A stretch of DNA of 64,000 nucleotides. It comes from Lasioglossum baleicum (lineage: Eukaryota; Arthropoda; Insecta; Hymenoptera; Halictidae). The notes beneath the pieces were generated by a model that worked only from the letters and a program-made list of their open reading frames with translations, was not told where the DNA came from and searched no databases. Shown here in pieces: positions 48,267 to 60,307 of this stretch. Made by a program: the position numbers and the translations under genes. Where the stretch lies: NCBI RefSeq assembly GCF_051020765.1, contig NC_134932.1:6200001-6264000 (forward strand). Direction: 5' to 3'. Position 1 is the stretch's first letter. Every line of letters begins with the position of its first letter.

Positions 48267-49434
48267 CCAGGGTAATGTCGCGCGACGGCATTTTTTCGCA
48301 AAGCAGATCCGCCGTTGATAATAAAACCGCGTTTTATGGGGCGAGGTGTGAATCGTGTCACGGGGAAGACCTGAATGCGAATTAGTGCTATTTAAGCGTG
48401 CATAATACAGCAAATTAGAGATGATTTATGTTTAAAACTGGCCTGTTATATGAGCGGCATAAAATTCAATGAGGAAACTACAAGATTTGAACAATTTGAT
48501 GATTGAATCAACGAATAACCAGGTGATCAGATGATAGAACAACTGACTCATTGCTGGACTTGGCCGACTGATCAAATAATTAAATGATCTGAACAACAGA
48601 GTGTTTGAATCACGAAATAATACAATGCATCGTATTATTAAATGAGAGTCAAATACTGGCGTGATAATATAATGAGTGAAAAACAAGAGAATGAATAGAA
48701 AATAGCAACCTCAAGTAATAATTTGCAGCTGTTAACAGTAAGAAAATCTGGGAGCGACTACTAACGTTTCAAAACATGTTATTCACCAGTTAATACATCC
48801 GAGGCTCTGATTTCGCAAGCGAACCTTAACACCTTCAGGTGAAGCAGAAATTACACAATAATAGCACAGCTCCCAGCATAGTTTACCGAAAGCACATGTT
48901 TCTAGCGCAAGTACGGTGCTAATTAAATATTTTACAATTGAAACACCGCATCTTAAGACCATTCGAATGTTCCTGCGTACTAAGAGCAATGCTTGGCACA
49001 CAGAGAAAGACATATCGCATTTGGTAGCTATAATAGCAGACCCATTAAATTAGATTGGCCAGGAGATATCAATAATTTAAGCCGTAAATTGGTCGTAATA
49101 TTCAGACAAACACAGTCCTTTTAATTAACTCGTTTCTATAGTTCGTCGCTGAATAGGCTCGTTAACCAACGTACAGATACCCTACCGATTTTATTACCTG
49201 TACCCAAAACTAGCAGCTGCCTGCTGGTCAGAATAATGCACCGCGTGAGCACAGAAACAAATTCAATTAGCAGTTGTTAGGCTCGAAACTTGACGGGTAT
49301 CCGTTTAGAACTGTAACTGTCCGCTGTTGCAAAAATAATTGGACACGGAATCGATCGAGATCTAGATCTATCGAACGAAATCCTGGACATTATACGCTTC
49401 CGGGCAAGGGCTTCCAATCGCTTGGCACGGTTTG
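48267..49434. other. Gene-free stretch
   Basis: No supported gene. At 48480-48680 there is a cryptic pattern of short related words (GATGATTGAA, GATCAGATGAT, AAATGATCTGAAC), too irregular to define a repeat unit. Confidence 0.55.
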
Positions 49435-49438
49435 TTAA

Positions 49439-49611
49439 CCCTTTGCAGTAATGTAATGTAAAATAATAGTTACGTTATGCAATTATTTCATATCAAATAA
49501 ATTACTAAACATTTGAGCTTTGCATGAGAAAATTGTATACATAGAATGGAAATATTTTAGGTTAGAGGCAATGTTTAGTTTTCGTGTTACAATAGTTCCG
49601 AGTGCAAAGGA
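49439..49611. mobile_element. PiggyBac-type MITE, CCCTTTGCACTCG family, copy 2
   Basis: TTAA flanks the element at 49435-49438 and 49612-49615. The left end CCCTTTGCAGTAAT and the inverse of the right end TCCTTTGCACTCGG are related to the TIR at 46136. The element is 173 bp and more diverged than copy 1. No coding capacity. Confidence 0.7.
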
Positions 49612-49615
49612 TTAA

Positions 49616-51819
49616 AATTACAAAAAAATTAACGAAGTGTTTCTACAACATCTTCCAACAGTGGAATCAACTAATTATAGATAGAACAATTCAAATGTAC
49701 GAGTTGTGTGTATTTTTTCAGAAAAATTTAACAAAAGCCTGCGAGGTTTGCAGCGAGCGTGTCAACTAATTCTCACCACGAAGGGGAGACCGATAAAGAT
49801 GAACCTTTCGATCCCCGTTGGCCGTGTCGCGTGAACCATCGCCAGACTTTCTCCGCTCGATTGGAAACCACGGAGAAGACTGGATCCCAACGATCGGGGA
49901 ACGTGAACTTTCGAATGCGTAGGTTACTTTTGCGTCACCTTTCGAGATCGTTAGCTCGAATGTCGTGCATTCGATTCGCCTTTGCGGCGCGATATACATA
50001 CCCCGAGCACACAGCCTTTTCGTTTCCTCTTTAATTGACTTCTTGTAACTTATAGATCCGCCGAGATCCTGGTGTTCTCCTTTCCTCGGCGACGAACGGA
50101 CCTTTACGAGCTTTCGGAATTACAACAGGTTTATTGCGCTGAAATTGTCCTTCATATTCAAGAAACCGAAATGATTCAATTAGAACGTGCAAGAACATGG
50201 TTTCCTTCACGCGACTGACGAGTTTCCTCTCCGACGACGACCGGATGACTCGCATTCAAATAAGAATCCAATGAGTCGACCAGGAATTCTAGCCGCAGAG
50301 AAAGTTGCATTTGCTTATTAAATATTTCACACACGTTGTAATTATTGGCTCGCTTATGAGTCGTTCGCTTACGTAAAAAATCGCGGTCGGCGTTTTCCGC
50401 GCGAGTCCGCGAGAGGATCCAGGCTGAATATGTATCTCTGTAGATCGATCGTGGAGATACCGGGCCTCGAGGATGTTAAATTTCATGCGTAATAAACGTA
50501 ACCACCACGGCAGGAATAACGCTCATTCATCGAGCACATAACGGAGATTTAAAACTGCGCCGGAGTTGCGGAAGGTCAACGCGCTGGGAAAATCACCACT
50601 GGGCTTATCTGTTTAACAAAATTATATTCATCGCGGCTGGAGAACGTTCATGCAAACAGAATCTGAAATTACGTTCGATCGAGAACTGTCAGTTGATACG
50701 TAATAATTAGACTGTGGAATGAGATAAACGATTTCATAGATTCCGCCAGTGAAGGATGTAATATCTCATCTGATTTCAATCTCCTTCTGATAATACGAGA
50801 TTTATAGTTGAAATTAAATTTCTATAATTCCGATTTGCATAGGCTGTTTTATGAAATGCCAGAGTTAAGGAAAAATTTCCTTCGAAAAGACTTCCTTGCA
50901 TTTTAGAAATCTGCATGCAGATTACATGTACGATAACGTTCCGAGACTGATTTGTGGCTTCCTATTTTGATTAGGATTTTTTGAAGGATCAGAAGAGAGA
51001 GTTTGCAATTCGAAATTCGACGTGCGCCAACTTCCAGCTGATTTTATCCTCTAACTCACGGGTCCATAGCGTGATACGTGACTCGATTATTTCTCTTCGC
51101 AGAATCCTACTCCGTTTATGGGCTCGCTTGAAATTTTCCATAAATTTTAGTATCGCACGTGTTCGCGCATCGACGACAGTGCAGTTCGCGAGACCCGACT
51201 CGACGGAGCTTACGCCGCGTTTAATAGGCAAGATGGTGGGGCCCGAAAGAAGAATAAAAATTCGCGGTGAGCGAAACTGATGAAGACATGCCGGCGAGCA
51301 GCTTAGAGAAACACCCTCCGCGTGCATTTCTCGCCACCATTTATTTTATTTAGATTAGTTCGCGGGTAACCCTCCTGTCATATAATTTCTGCTTCCAGTC
51401 CCTCTCTGCGCTCCTCTTTCCGCTGCGAGCTGTCCTCCTCGCGCTGCTAATAATTCGTTTTACGACTGCTCCTTTCAACCCTCGTCGACCGAGACCTTCT
51501 TTTTTCACTCCCGGCGAAATCTTGATGACGGTATTACGATATTGAAATCCGGATCGTAAATCGTGATCGCCGACGATTGCGCTCGAAATTGAAGTCTCCT
51601 TTCAAATTTAAAATACACGCGGGTGGGAACGGCCGGCTTGGAATAGAGAACTGCAATTATGGGCGACGATCACATATTTTTGAAAGGTAACCCTCCTTTT
51701 CTTAGTATAATAACATAAATTTATAAAAGACTTCACATTGTTGGTGCAAAGAATGGAGTTGGCAGTTTCGAATGATTTTATATTTTAAAATAATAATTTC
51801 AAAGTGCTACAAGCATTAC
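49616..51819. other. Gene-free stretch, unique DNA
   Basis: Short frames only. GGTAACCCTCCT occurs at 51366 and 51690, probably by chance. Nothing else recognised. Confidence 0.55.
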
Positions 51820-51821
51820 TA

Positions 51822-52227
51822 GTCCAGTCAACGAAAAGTTGTAGAAGGAAATGGAAGGAACACAATTTTTAACTTTGGGCTTTGTTTGGACTAGTTAGGA
51901 GGTAAACATATTAAAAGTCCCCATTTCTAGGAGGCGAGCGAGGTGCAGGTTTTTCGGTTTTCCGCTTATATCTCGGAAACTATGTGTCCTAGCGATAAGA
52001 CCAGTCTATACAAAATTAAAGGTGACAAAATGTGCCATAAGATTGACTGCATACAGTTCTTCGCTATCTCGCATAGTTTCCGAGATATCCGCGGAAAATC
52101 GAAAAAGGGAACCTTCTACGTGCCCGCCTGCTCCCCGCTCAACTAGTCTAAATAAAGTCCCAAAGTTAAAAATTGTGTTCCTTCCATTTCCCTCTACACC
52201 CCCTTTACGAGCATTCATTGAGTGGAC
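51822..52227. mobile_element. Foldback element with arms of about 160 bp
   Basis: TA flanks both ends (51820-51821 and 52228-52229). The left arm (about 51822-51986) and right arm (about 52072-52227) are long inverted repeats sharing GGAAATGGAAGGAACACAAT, TTTTTAACTTTGGG and an inner GTTTCCGAGATAT block, separated by about 85 bp. Both strands carry a short frame with FRFSA(Y/D)ISETM, simply because the arms are palindromic. No transposase is encoded. Confidence 0.8.
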
Positions 52228-52229
52228 TA

Positions 52230-53060
52230 TATAGTATTGTAACATGATTAATAACAATCTGATACCGTTTGATTAATTTTCAAAAATTTTTTTAGGGTCA
52301 GTACACAGACGTCGGTCTTTGTAGGATGAACACGATGACTATATCCGAAGGTACTCTAATTTGTTCTAAACGAAGATAGCTTAATCGATTCTCCCAGAAG
52401 CAGTAGGAAGCAGAGTGCAAGATCGATGCGGACTAGAATCGAAGAAGATATTCGGGGCGCAGCAGCCAATTTTCGAGCGTGATTCTAATTCGGCCGGGGG
52501 CGAGAAGATGACTCGGGGTCTATTAGCCGAATTTATCGAGGGGTTCGTGGAATCGAGATGCAATTTCGAGGCTTCTCCCGCGGCGCGGAACGCAGCCACG
52601 GCGTATCGTGGAGAAAGCACGATACTGGGAGCGCAGAAACGTTGGGGAACGAACGAAGAGAGAAAGCCAAGGAGCAGACGGTAAAGGGAGAAAAGGAAGG
52701 GCGTAGGTTCTAGGAACCGTCGTGCTCGCGCATCTTCATTATCCACGTTCAGGGCCTAAGGGCATCCGTGTATACAACAGTGGAACCGTGCTTGGACTCG
52801 ATCAATTAGCGTACAGACTTCGTGATCCGAAAGCGCAAAAAGGACCAATAGGAGATCCACGTACCGATGCACTTTCCGTTTATGAAAGCAGCCGTGGTCG
52901 TTACCCCCGGCTTCGGCGGCGCAGCTTTCGACGGAATGCACCGAGAGACGCAGCTTTTCTGATGCACTCTTATTTACGATTTGCAATGGATGATCGTTGA
53001 ACTGTTACTCGTTTAATTGTTAATGACACTGGTGAACGACACTCGTTTTGTTAGTGGACT
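52230..53060. other. Gene-free stretch
   Basis: Overlapping frames on both strands at 52381-52746 in stop-poor DNA; none recognised as a gene. Confidence 0.55.
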
Positions 53061-53130
53061 CGAGTGTGCGTCCTTATGCATTTATGACAAAAATGATCAG
53101 ATAAAATTTGAAGCAACTGACAGGTCATGA
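53061..53130 (-). mobile_element. Degenerate TAGACTGCGG-family fragment (end B)
   Basis: GAGTGTGCGTCCTTATGCAT, then TTATGACAAAAATGATCAGA, matches end B of the family as at 14497, with a decayed terminus. The partner end is not found. Confidence 0.5.
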
Positions 53131-53564
53131 GAATTAAAAAATTTAAGCAATTTACACCTCCAATGAATTGAACGTAGCACCATGCAACAGAACAGACTCA
53201 TAAATGAAAATTATTTTCTAATTTAGTATGCACGACATACTAATCAATACAATAGATCGTAAATTTTCTTGTTAAACAATTCCAACAAGACGTTAATTAA
53301 GACGCGCAGTGCAATGTGCCTGAGAATGTCTAAAACAGATATTCTCAAGACTCGACACCGATATAGAAAATCCTGCTTTGTTCGAGAAGCTATTCTATTA
53401 GCGATTGTATTAATAATAATTAGCTCTGTAACGAAGCCATTATTGCGATTGTTGCATTCTTCAGCGAATGCTTCCTGGTCGTACGAGCATTAAACCTTTC
53501 GTAAAAGAATGGTTAAGAAGGTGGCAATATGTTTTACGCGTCGAGTGTTATAAAAATTAATCAG

Positions 53565-53606
53565 CAGACTGCGGTTTTTTGTGCGAAATAAAAATTGCAG
53601 TGAATA
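53565..53606 (+). mobile_element. TAGACTGCGG-family fragment (end A)
   Basis: CAGACTGCGGTTTTTTGTGC followed by GAAATAAAAATTGCA matches family end A for about 40 bp, then similarity is lost. Confidence 0.5.
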
Positions 53607-56035
53607 AGTCAATCAGTAGGCAGACAGTGTCGAATCTCCACTTCCTCGTTGCACGGTTCTTACGGAAGTCGGAGCTTTGTCGCAATTCCCCGCAGCTGCG
53701 ACTTGCGTCAGAGCATAATTAACCCGATGAAAAAATCCGAAGACGAGTTTGTTTTTAGACCGCGTCCATAAAAAGTCTTTGCAATCGCGCGCGGACGCAA
53801 CGTCCGAGAGGGAAAATTGCATGCGTAACCGAGAGGATCTTTCGACGGGCTTGAAGTCTCGGTGAAATGTGTCACGCGAATTCGCGTGTCTCGCGGAACA
53901 CACGCTTAGTATACTTAGCAGTTTACGCGGCACTGACCGTAATGCGAATCGCGCGGCTCGGTGACAACGGACTGTCACAAAGAACGTCCTCGTGCCACAT
54001 CCGCCGAAGTGAAAACATATTTTCGCCCGTGATATGCAGCGCCGTTGCAGTAATCAGTGAAATTTGTGCAATAATTACTTGAGTAATTACCACCGGGGGA
54101 ACAGTGTTCCGCGCGCACATGCTATTATATTATACTATTGTTGCGCGCGGAGGACAACTAAATGCAATGAAGGAAACGTTGGTGGCAACCTTTCGCGAAA
54201 GGACGCGAGAACGTTATTAGAAGTAACGTAGCCACATAGTTCGCGAATCGAGAAGATTGACAACGGAGAGAGAGTGATCCCTCCTCGCATTCCTTTGTGC
54301 AAAAGCGTTCGTGAAAGTTTTGTCGAATCGCGCCGCTACATTAACGCGCCAGAAACGTGTCGGGAATGTCAACATAAACGGCCGAACTGATGATGCATCG
54401 GTAGCCCGGGAAATATTGATTTATTCAGATCGCGTCGCGTCATTTAAAATTCATATTAATAAAATTTATACCGGATTGATTCATTACCGACTTTCGGATG
54501 ACGCAGGGCTCGCTTTGTCAAGCAACTGTGCATAGAGAACTCTAAATCCGTTCTAAGAGGCTTCTTTTGAAAGTCTTCGAATCATGAACCGCAGAATGCC
54601 GGGGCCAACAACGTGAAGCTTTACACGATCAAGATAAGCTGTGTAGGATTTGATGTACCCAAGATCAGTTAAGGGTAGATGAGGGTTCGTCGATCGAAGT
54701 TAAGCTCGATGTTGTTGTGTCAAGTTCATGGGTCCAGACTGAACTGTATCAGGTTCTGCGAGTCCGAGTTCGGCTATATCGGATTCTGTGGGTACTGGGT
54801 CAGCTGGATCGAATTCCACCTATCAGAAGCCATCTACAATCGAATCACACTTGTTCATCCGTTCTGAACATACCCTTTACACCGGCAATATCGAGTTCCA
54901 TGAATTCCCGAGTTCAATCACTGAAGTTCACCAGTTTCTGATACGCTAGCGCCATCTATAACCACGTTAGGCGCAATCAAGGTTTTAATTGCCATCAGCC
55001 TCGATGTTAGAAGTTAACACGCGAAGCATTCGAACGGCTGGCAATCCATTTGTTTTGCTTTTTAGCCGGCCACGTTCACGATCACGTGCCTGCACGCCAC
55101 GCACAGGCCCTTTGCCCTTCGTGCCGATAATTTTATGGTCCATGATTCTGCCTGTAGACAAATAACAGAGTCCAGGCTCTCCGACGTGGCAACGTCGCCA
55201 TCAAAGTCCAGAAACAGCATCAGGTTAATGCTCGAAGGAGCACCGGACGAATCATTGTCAACCACACAAATCTTAGGCAATGACGAAGCGAAACATGACC
55301 TTGTTTGTTGTCTAAAATTGTTTAAAAATTTACACAGCATGATTCCTTTCCAGCACAGCTGTTCTCTGATCATGACCTAAAGTCACGGCGACTTTATTAC
55401 TTTATTAAGCTAGCTGAACACGCGGAGTTATCTAAAAATTTACATAACGCTCCTAAATCAAGTCATACGATCCTAAACTCGCTTTCCCAGCGAGTCCGGG
55501 GATATCGTGTGCCGGCAAATCGGTTCTAATCGGCGATAAGTACCGCGCTACCGTCGCGATCATAACATTACCGATGTCACAGCCACTTAAATTCAACGCG
55601 GCGGATATAATTATCGGGGGTAGACCGGCAACTGTTATTCACGCCAGCGTTGCACAGGCGACTGTGCGTGCATAACACCCGTTTCCACGCACACCGTGCT
55701 CGGGTTTAAATCAATCAAAGCGACGCGTGTGCCACTTAGCTTTAGCAACATCCCGCCGCCAATGAAATATCGATCGGGACCGGGTGGGCGTATTAACGGC
55801 ACGGTCGCATGGCAATAGGGTACCGTTCAAAGTCAATTGGCCGTTTTCTGCGAACAGGTAGATGGATTTCTCGTTACGAGCACGCGTGACCACGACAGAC
55901 AAACGAGAACTGTGGTCATTGTTTAACGCCGCGTTCAGCCGAGGATTTCGTAACCGTGGCCCCGTTGCGCCGGTTAGGCTACTTGTTAGGGCTTGTGCTG
56001 GAGCAGAGCAATGATAAGAGTAAGCCTCTTTAGTT
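53607..56035. other. Gene-free stretch
   Basis: Opposed frames at 55062-55380 cover the same DNA on both strands and are unrecognised. Two small inverted repeats lie at 54072-54150. Otherwise unique DNA. Confidence 0.55.
54109..54150. other. GC-rich hairpin beside a small palindrome
   Basis: CCGCGCGCA at 54109-54117 pairs perfectly with TGCGCGCGG at 54142-54150 around an AT-rich loop. Just upstream, TAATTACTTGAGTAATTA (54072-54089) is an 8-bp inverted repeat with a 2-bp centre. Possible protein-binding or structural DNA; function unknown. Confidence 0.6.
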
Positions 56036-56089
56036 CTGTATTGCTGAACTTGAAGATAATAGTGATTCTTGCAGACTGAAATTCTACTA
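56036..56089 (+). repeat. 54-bp direct repeat flanking the Tc1-like element, left copy
   Basis: CTGTATTGCTGAACTTGAAG through to TTCTACTA is repeated at 56839-56892 with a single mismatch (G to A in TTGCTG). The element sits exactly between the two copies. The right copy begins in the last three bases of the element. Confidence 0.9.
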
Positions 56090-56112
56090 CAGTGGCCGAA
56101 ATTTCTATAAAG

Positions 56113-56331
56113 TCACTGTGTTTTGTGCCCGTGCGAAATCAATACGGGCCGGTTTATGTACTTCTGTAAGGCCTGGTTTACGTTGTATTTTTGTCCAGAA
56201 GAATTTAAAAGTTGTTGCATACGTCTTGTTGTTACTGGGAGCTCCAATTCAGCTCGAAATTGTTCTGCATTTTTCCTTTCCTTAGCTGCAGAGACCTCAT
56301 TAATATTGAATGTTGTCTCTTTGACTATTTT
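56113..56331 (-). pseudogene. Tc1-type transposase fragment, second helix-turn-helix region
   Basis: This minus-strand frame contains KERKNAEQFRAELELPVTTR then RMQQLL. It resembles the second DNA-binding subdomain of Tc1-type transposases, where an S..K.A.Q...EL.LPVS.RTVQR.L pattern is usual. It is out of frame with the upstream fragment at 56344-56514 and ends at a stop inside the element terminus. The catalytic core that should follow is missing. Confidence 0.6.
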
Positions 56332-56343
56332 TTATTACTACCT

Positions 56344-56514
56344 TTAAGATGATTTTTTTCCGTAATTTTCACGTAAATTGATATAATTATTAATCACAGT
56401 ATATGACCGATTAGTTTTCTTAGCAATTGCGCGATTAGAGCAGCCCATATCTTTATAAGCATCGATTGATGCTTTTTCTTCACTTGTTAGTACTTTTCCT
56501 CTCGGCATTCTCAT
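56344..56514 (-). pseudogene. Tc3/Tc1-type transposase N-terminal fragment
   Basis: A 56-codon minus-strand frame starts MRMPRGKVLTSEEKASIDAY and contains GCSNRAIAKKTNRSYTVINN, a homeodomain-like helix-turn-helix typical of the first DNA-binding domain of Tc1/Tc3 transposases (MPRG start, N..IA....RS...I..Y). The frame then stops at TAA, with further stops and a frame change before similarity resumes in the fragment at 56113-56331. Function is lost; at most it could bind the TIRs. Confidence 0.7.
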
Positions 56515-56838
56515 ACACGTGAATCAAATTATAACAAACAGGATTTCTGTGAGTTCTAAAACTAATACTTTTAGAATATTCGCAGTTTTCCGTAGTTCTC
56601 TGCTCAGAATACAGAGAAACACTAAGTGACTTTATAGAAACTTCGCACTTGTGTTCTGCACCACACAGAAAAAAATCAAAACGAACGTAAATAGTAAACA
56701 TAGCGGTCTGTAGAGTACGCAGTCCCTCTATCCGAGTGTCTACAAGGCACAAGACCAGATACGATAAATCAACAAAAATGGTGATATTTTTTTAAAATAT
56801 CTATGAAAAAGAAGATGACTTTATAGAAATTTCGGCCA

Positions 56839-56892
56839 CTGTATTACTGAACTTGAAGATAATAGTGATTCTTGCAGACTGAAATTCTACTA
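56839..56892 (+). repeat. 54-bp direct repeat flanking the Tc1-like element, right copy
   Basis: Right-hand copy of 56036-56089, 53 of 54 bases identical. Confidence 0.9.
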
Positions 56893-59800
56893 TTGTCGCA
56901 GCACTATGTAAGCACACCGAAGAAAGACATTTCGCGCAGCTTTTGTCGCAACTCTATCGCAAACTACCATAACGCCACTAGGTGACTTCAACGCGCGCAT
57001 AAGCGCGATCTTGCGACACGCGGCGTGCTACAGCGACAATATTGAACTTTTAAAGGCACCATTTGCGCTGACAATCGACTGACAAGTGTGGCATGTGTCT
57101 ATTCATAGCAAGTCGTTACTTCAAGTGTTTTCTAGAAAATGTCTAGACAGTGTACTTGGGTTTGAGTTGCTACATTCAGAAAGTAAAATTCAGAATTATG
57201 AAATGTAGCGTGTGACGTCGTCTAAGCATCTCTCTTGACTCTTAAGTTTGATGCAAGACAATACGGTTTGCATCACGGTCATAAATTTTGAGTTTTTTTC
57301 TGCGGAATAATAGTTAGTTGAGATAAAGTAGCAAATGGTTTTATCCCATGGCAATTGTATTAGATCCACGAAACTATGAAAGATCCTGAGTTCGATGAAC
57401 TCGGTTTTATGAAATGTCACACATCTTGCATGCGCACAATACATGTCTCGTTACATGCAATACGGAAACAAAAGATCAGCTGATTAGCAGATCAGAACTT
57501 AATTATTTTATCATCACATCTGAAAATAAATGTAAGTCATGCTCTGTTATTATCGCACCGAGCGCTGTAATGTCGAAGAATTATTCATCGATGACGTGCC
57601 TATTGAAATATGATCGGTATGATTGCACCTCTGACTGTTGCAATAGTCCACGAACGAAACCTTTGCTCGAATCTCCGATTGGCATCGAGTGACAGTTCTG
57701 AAATGCACAATTACAGGCCGATAATGCCGAAGAGCCGATGACAAATCATCTTGACGTGTCCCGATCATTCGTCATCGACTTCAAACAACGAGAGCTAGGG
57801 AAGTGTAACAATTAGCAATCTGCAAGTATAATACGCGAATCGTCTCTCTATTGTCATTGTGTGCGTGAAAAATGAAGATTCCAAGGAAACTATGTAGATA
57901 ATCCAAATGTCGTAGAACTTTCTGTAAACCGCACTATAAAATATTATTTAAGTAAAAGTTCGAGAGAGCGAAATACTTATCGATTTATTCGGTGTTAATG
58001 ACTGTTTCACGGCTTCGCGGGTCGTGAGTTTCAGCGAAAGCAGCGGAAACAAGCTCGTTGAAAATTGAATACAGGAAAACCATGGTTTTCTCTATTCTTC
58101 GGCGATGATAGACCATTCGCTACTTAGTTGGCTCGTCGGATAATAGTGTAATTATCGTGGACAACTAAGAGAAACTAGTCTCGTAATGCGCGGCCGGCTT
58201 TATGATCCTGAAATTGTAAGCCACGGCGAAAGTACTTTCGTTAGCGTCATCTTCACGGTCGCTAATTTCAATTTCTGAATACGGGGATTACACGCAGAAA
58301 AGAACTACAGGGTCCTAATTGCACATAGATTATGCTATCTGACAAAAGATACTGTGATTACCCGAAGAAGCAACTTTGCATTATGCAATTAGACCGTTCT
58401 GTGCAGCTGCTTTGGGGTCGTAAATCGAGTTAGAGGATTGCAAATTGTAATCCATGAAAGTTTAACCAGCTTAGACGAAAATTGTATAACTTCTTCATTT
58501 CTCACTTCTGCTCCTATTAGTATCGCTACTTTTACTCATTTTGTTGTTAGGAGCGTCATGTGAGAAGTCATTTATTCTGTGCAGTGTACAATCTTTCTCT
58601 CGTTCTAATGTTCTTGCAATTGTGTTACTCTTGTTAAGAATGTATGTGTAGAAGTCATCGAACTCAACACAACTGCATAACAATGACGATATAACGATCA
58701 TGAAATGATATTTTTTATAGAATCGTAAATGGTCGACCATTTCTTAGCACCAGATTATGCATCCATGGCGAAACAAATGTTTTATGAGGACCAGAGCAGT
58801 AAATAAACAAAAGAAGATGTTCGCCCAAGTCCTAAGTGGTTCTACGCGGGCGTTTCCGATCATTTCCCACGAGTGCTCCGTTCCCGGTGTATTTTCCGGC
58901 GCGGGTTTTTACGGGCTCGTGAGATGAGCCTGTTCTGGGGCGGTGGTGCACGCGTGCATCCACGTCGGTGCGCATATTCGCGGTGCATCGGTGCATACAT
59001 GCGTGTCGGAGGAGCTGCAACGCGCTCGGCGGCAGTGTAACAGCGGGCCCGTAGGTGGCTTAGTGATCTCATGTTTCATATTTATACTCTCATCTGCATA
59101 TTACGAGCGGGGTGTGCCTAGGTGGCTGCTAGCCGCTCTCATGCGCACTGACAGCTGGAATGCGCTGGATTAGATTGCCCAGAGCGTTTCTGTTATACCT
59201 GCTGTGAATACTGTGTTCTTCGCTGGCTGTGACAGACATCCTTCACGAAAGTGGGGGTGGCTAGTTTTCACGAATGACAGCCTCGATGATGAATCTATTT
59301 AACCCAATCACTCCCCTGGCTGCAAACAGCCGCCATAGTAGCTGGCAGACTGTCAGGCTTTGCACTTCCGAAGGAAACAACAGTCAAACATTTTTCCCAA
59401 CCACAGTAATTCCAATTTTCAGTCAGAATGCATCGAGTGCAGTATCAATCTCGCTCTCTCACACAGGAATGTTTAATTTCCCTCTTAGGAAACCGTCGAA
59501 TTCGATACGGTTAAGCGGTATGCCCCAACTTGAGCAATTTCCACGAATCCCTCTTACTCGATTAGAGTGATTCGAAGAACCTCTACGTTTTTGCAGAAGA
59601 AAACCAGCCAGCAACGTTGCAACACACCGGAGAAGTGAAAAATTCCCCGGAACGTTCGACGTCTTTGTTTTTCCTCTCAATTATTGCCCGGACGATTACG
59701 CCGCGTTTCCCTTTCGTTTCTCCGGTGACCGACGATTAACCTGTTTTCCACAATTAACGGAACCGTGTCGGGCTTTCAATTAACGGCCTCCGCAAGGGTA

Positions 59801-60300
59801 AGAATCGGCCGACACGCAACCAGATAGACTTCGCAGCCTCAAACGGACTACAATGTCTCTGATCACTGTCCCGTGCTTGTTTACCGGATGAGCGCGTATC
59901 GCGTGCGATTACATTCGCAATTTGCCGAGGCAATGTTACCGCAAATCTATCCGGCGACTCCCGCTATCTTGGATTTCAATGGGAACGAAGGCTAGGCAAT
60001 CGTTGATGATACTTCCGTGCATACGTAATTACTCCGACGAAGAAATTACTGCGTCCTTTAACAAACTACACGGCGCCAAGTGTCACACGATCGTGTCTCG
60101 ACCCGAGCAATCTCGCGATTGAGCCGCAAAGTGGCCACGGAACTTTCAAGTTTAATCTTGATATATTCATTATTGTCTTTTCCATCCTGTATTGGAAATG
60201 GGCCCACATGTTGGATAAAAATTGGTTTAGAAAACTATTAAATAGGTTGGTGGTGATTTTATTCGATTCATTTCTTAATCATTTTTAACCGACTATTTTC
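56893..60300. other. Gene-free stretch
   Basis: No supported gene. Short frames only; a 98-codon frame at 59274-59570 (+) has an ATG start but no recognised product. No repeat ends seen. Confidence 0.55.
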
Positions 60301-60307
60301 TATGTAT

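Larger units (their letters stand above)
56090..56841 (-). mobile_element. Tc1/mariner-type element, internally deleted
   Basis: The 752-bp element is flanked by TA (56088-56089 and 56842-56843). Its TIRs read CAGTGGCCGAAATTTCTATA inward on both ends and continue through AAGTCA, so the TIR is at least 26 bp. It carries, on the minus strand, the N-terminal part of a Tc1/Tc3-type transposase but no DDE catalytic region. A full element of this type is usually roughly 1.2-1.7 kb, so about half is missing. Confidence 0.88.

Noticed and set aside
48480..48680. Possible minisatellite or CRISPR-like array (recurrent GATGATTGAA and GAACAA words)
   Set aside because: Units and spacers are irregular. 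No constant repeat, and the eukaryotic context makes a CRISPR array implausible.
51366..51701. GGTAACCCTCCT repeated at 51366 and 51690
   Set aside because: Only 12 bp are shared, with no flanking homology; likely coincidence.
54700..54830. Possible tRNA-like or short degenerate repeat (recurrent TCGG, TTCTG, GAGTCC words)
   Set aside because: No cloverleaf, no A or B box pair and no regular period.
55062..55380. Opposed frames of 103 (-) and 81 (+) codons
   Set aside because: The minus-strand product has a plausible composition, but there is no domain, no convincing splice context and equal support for the opposite strand.
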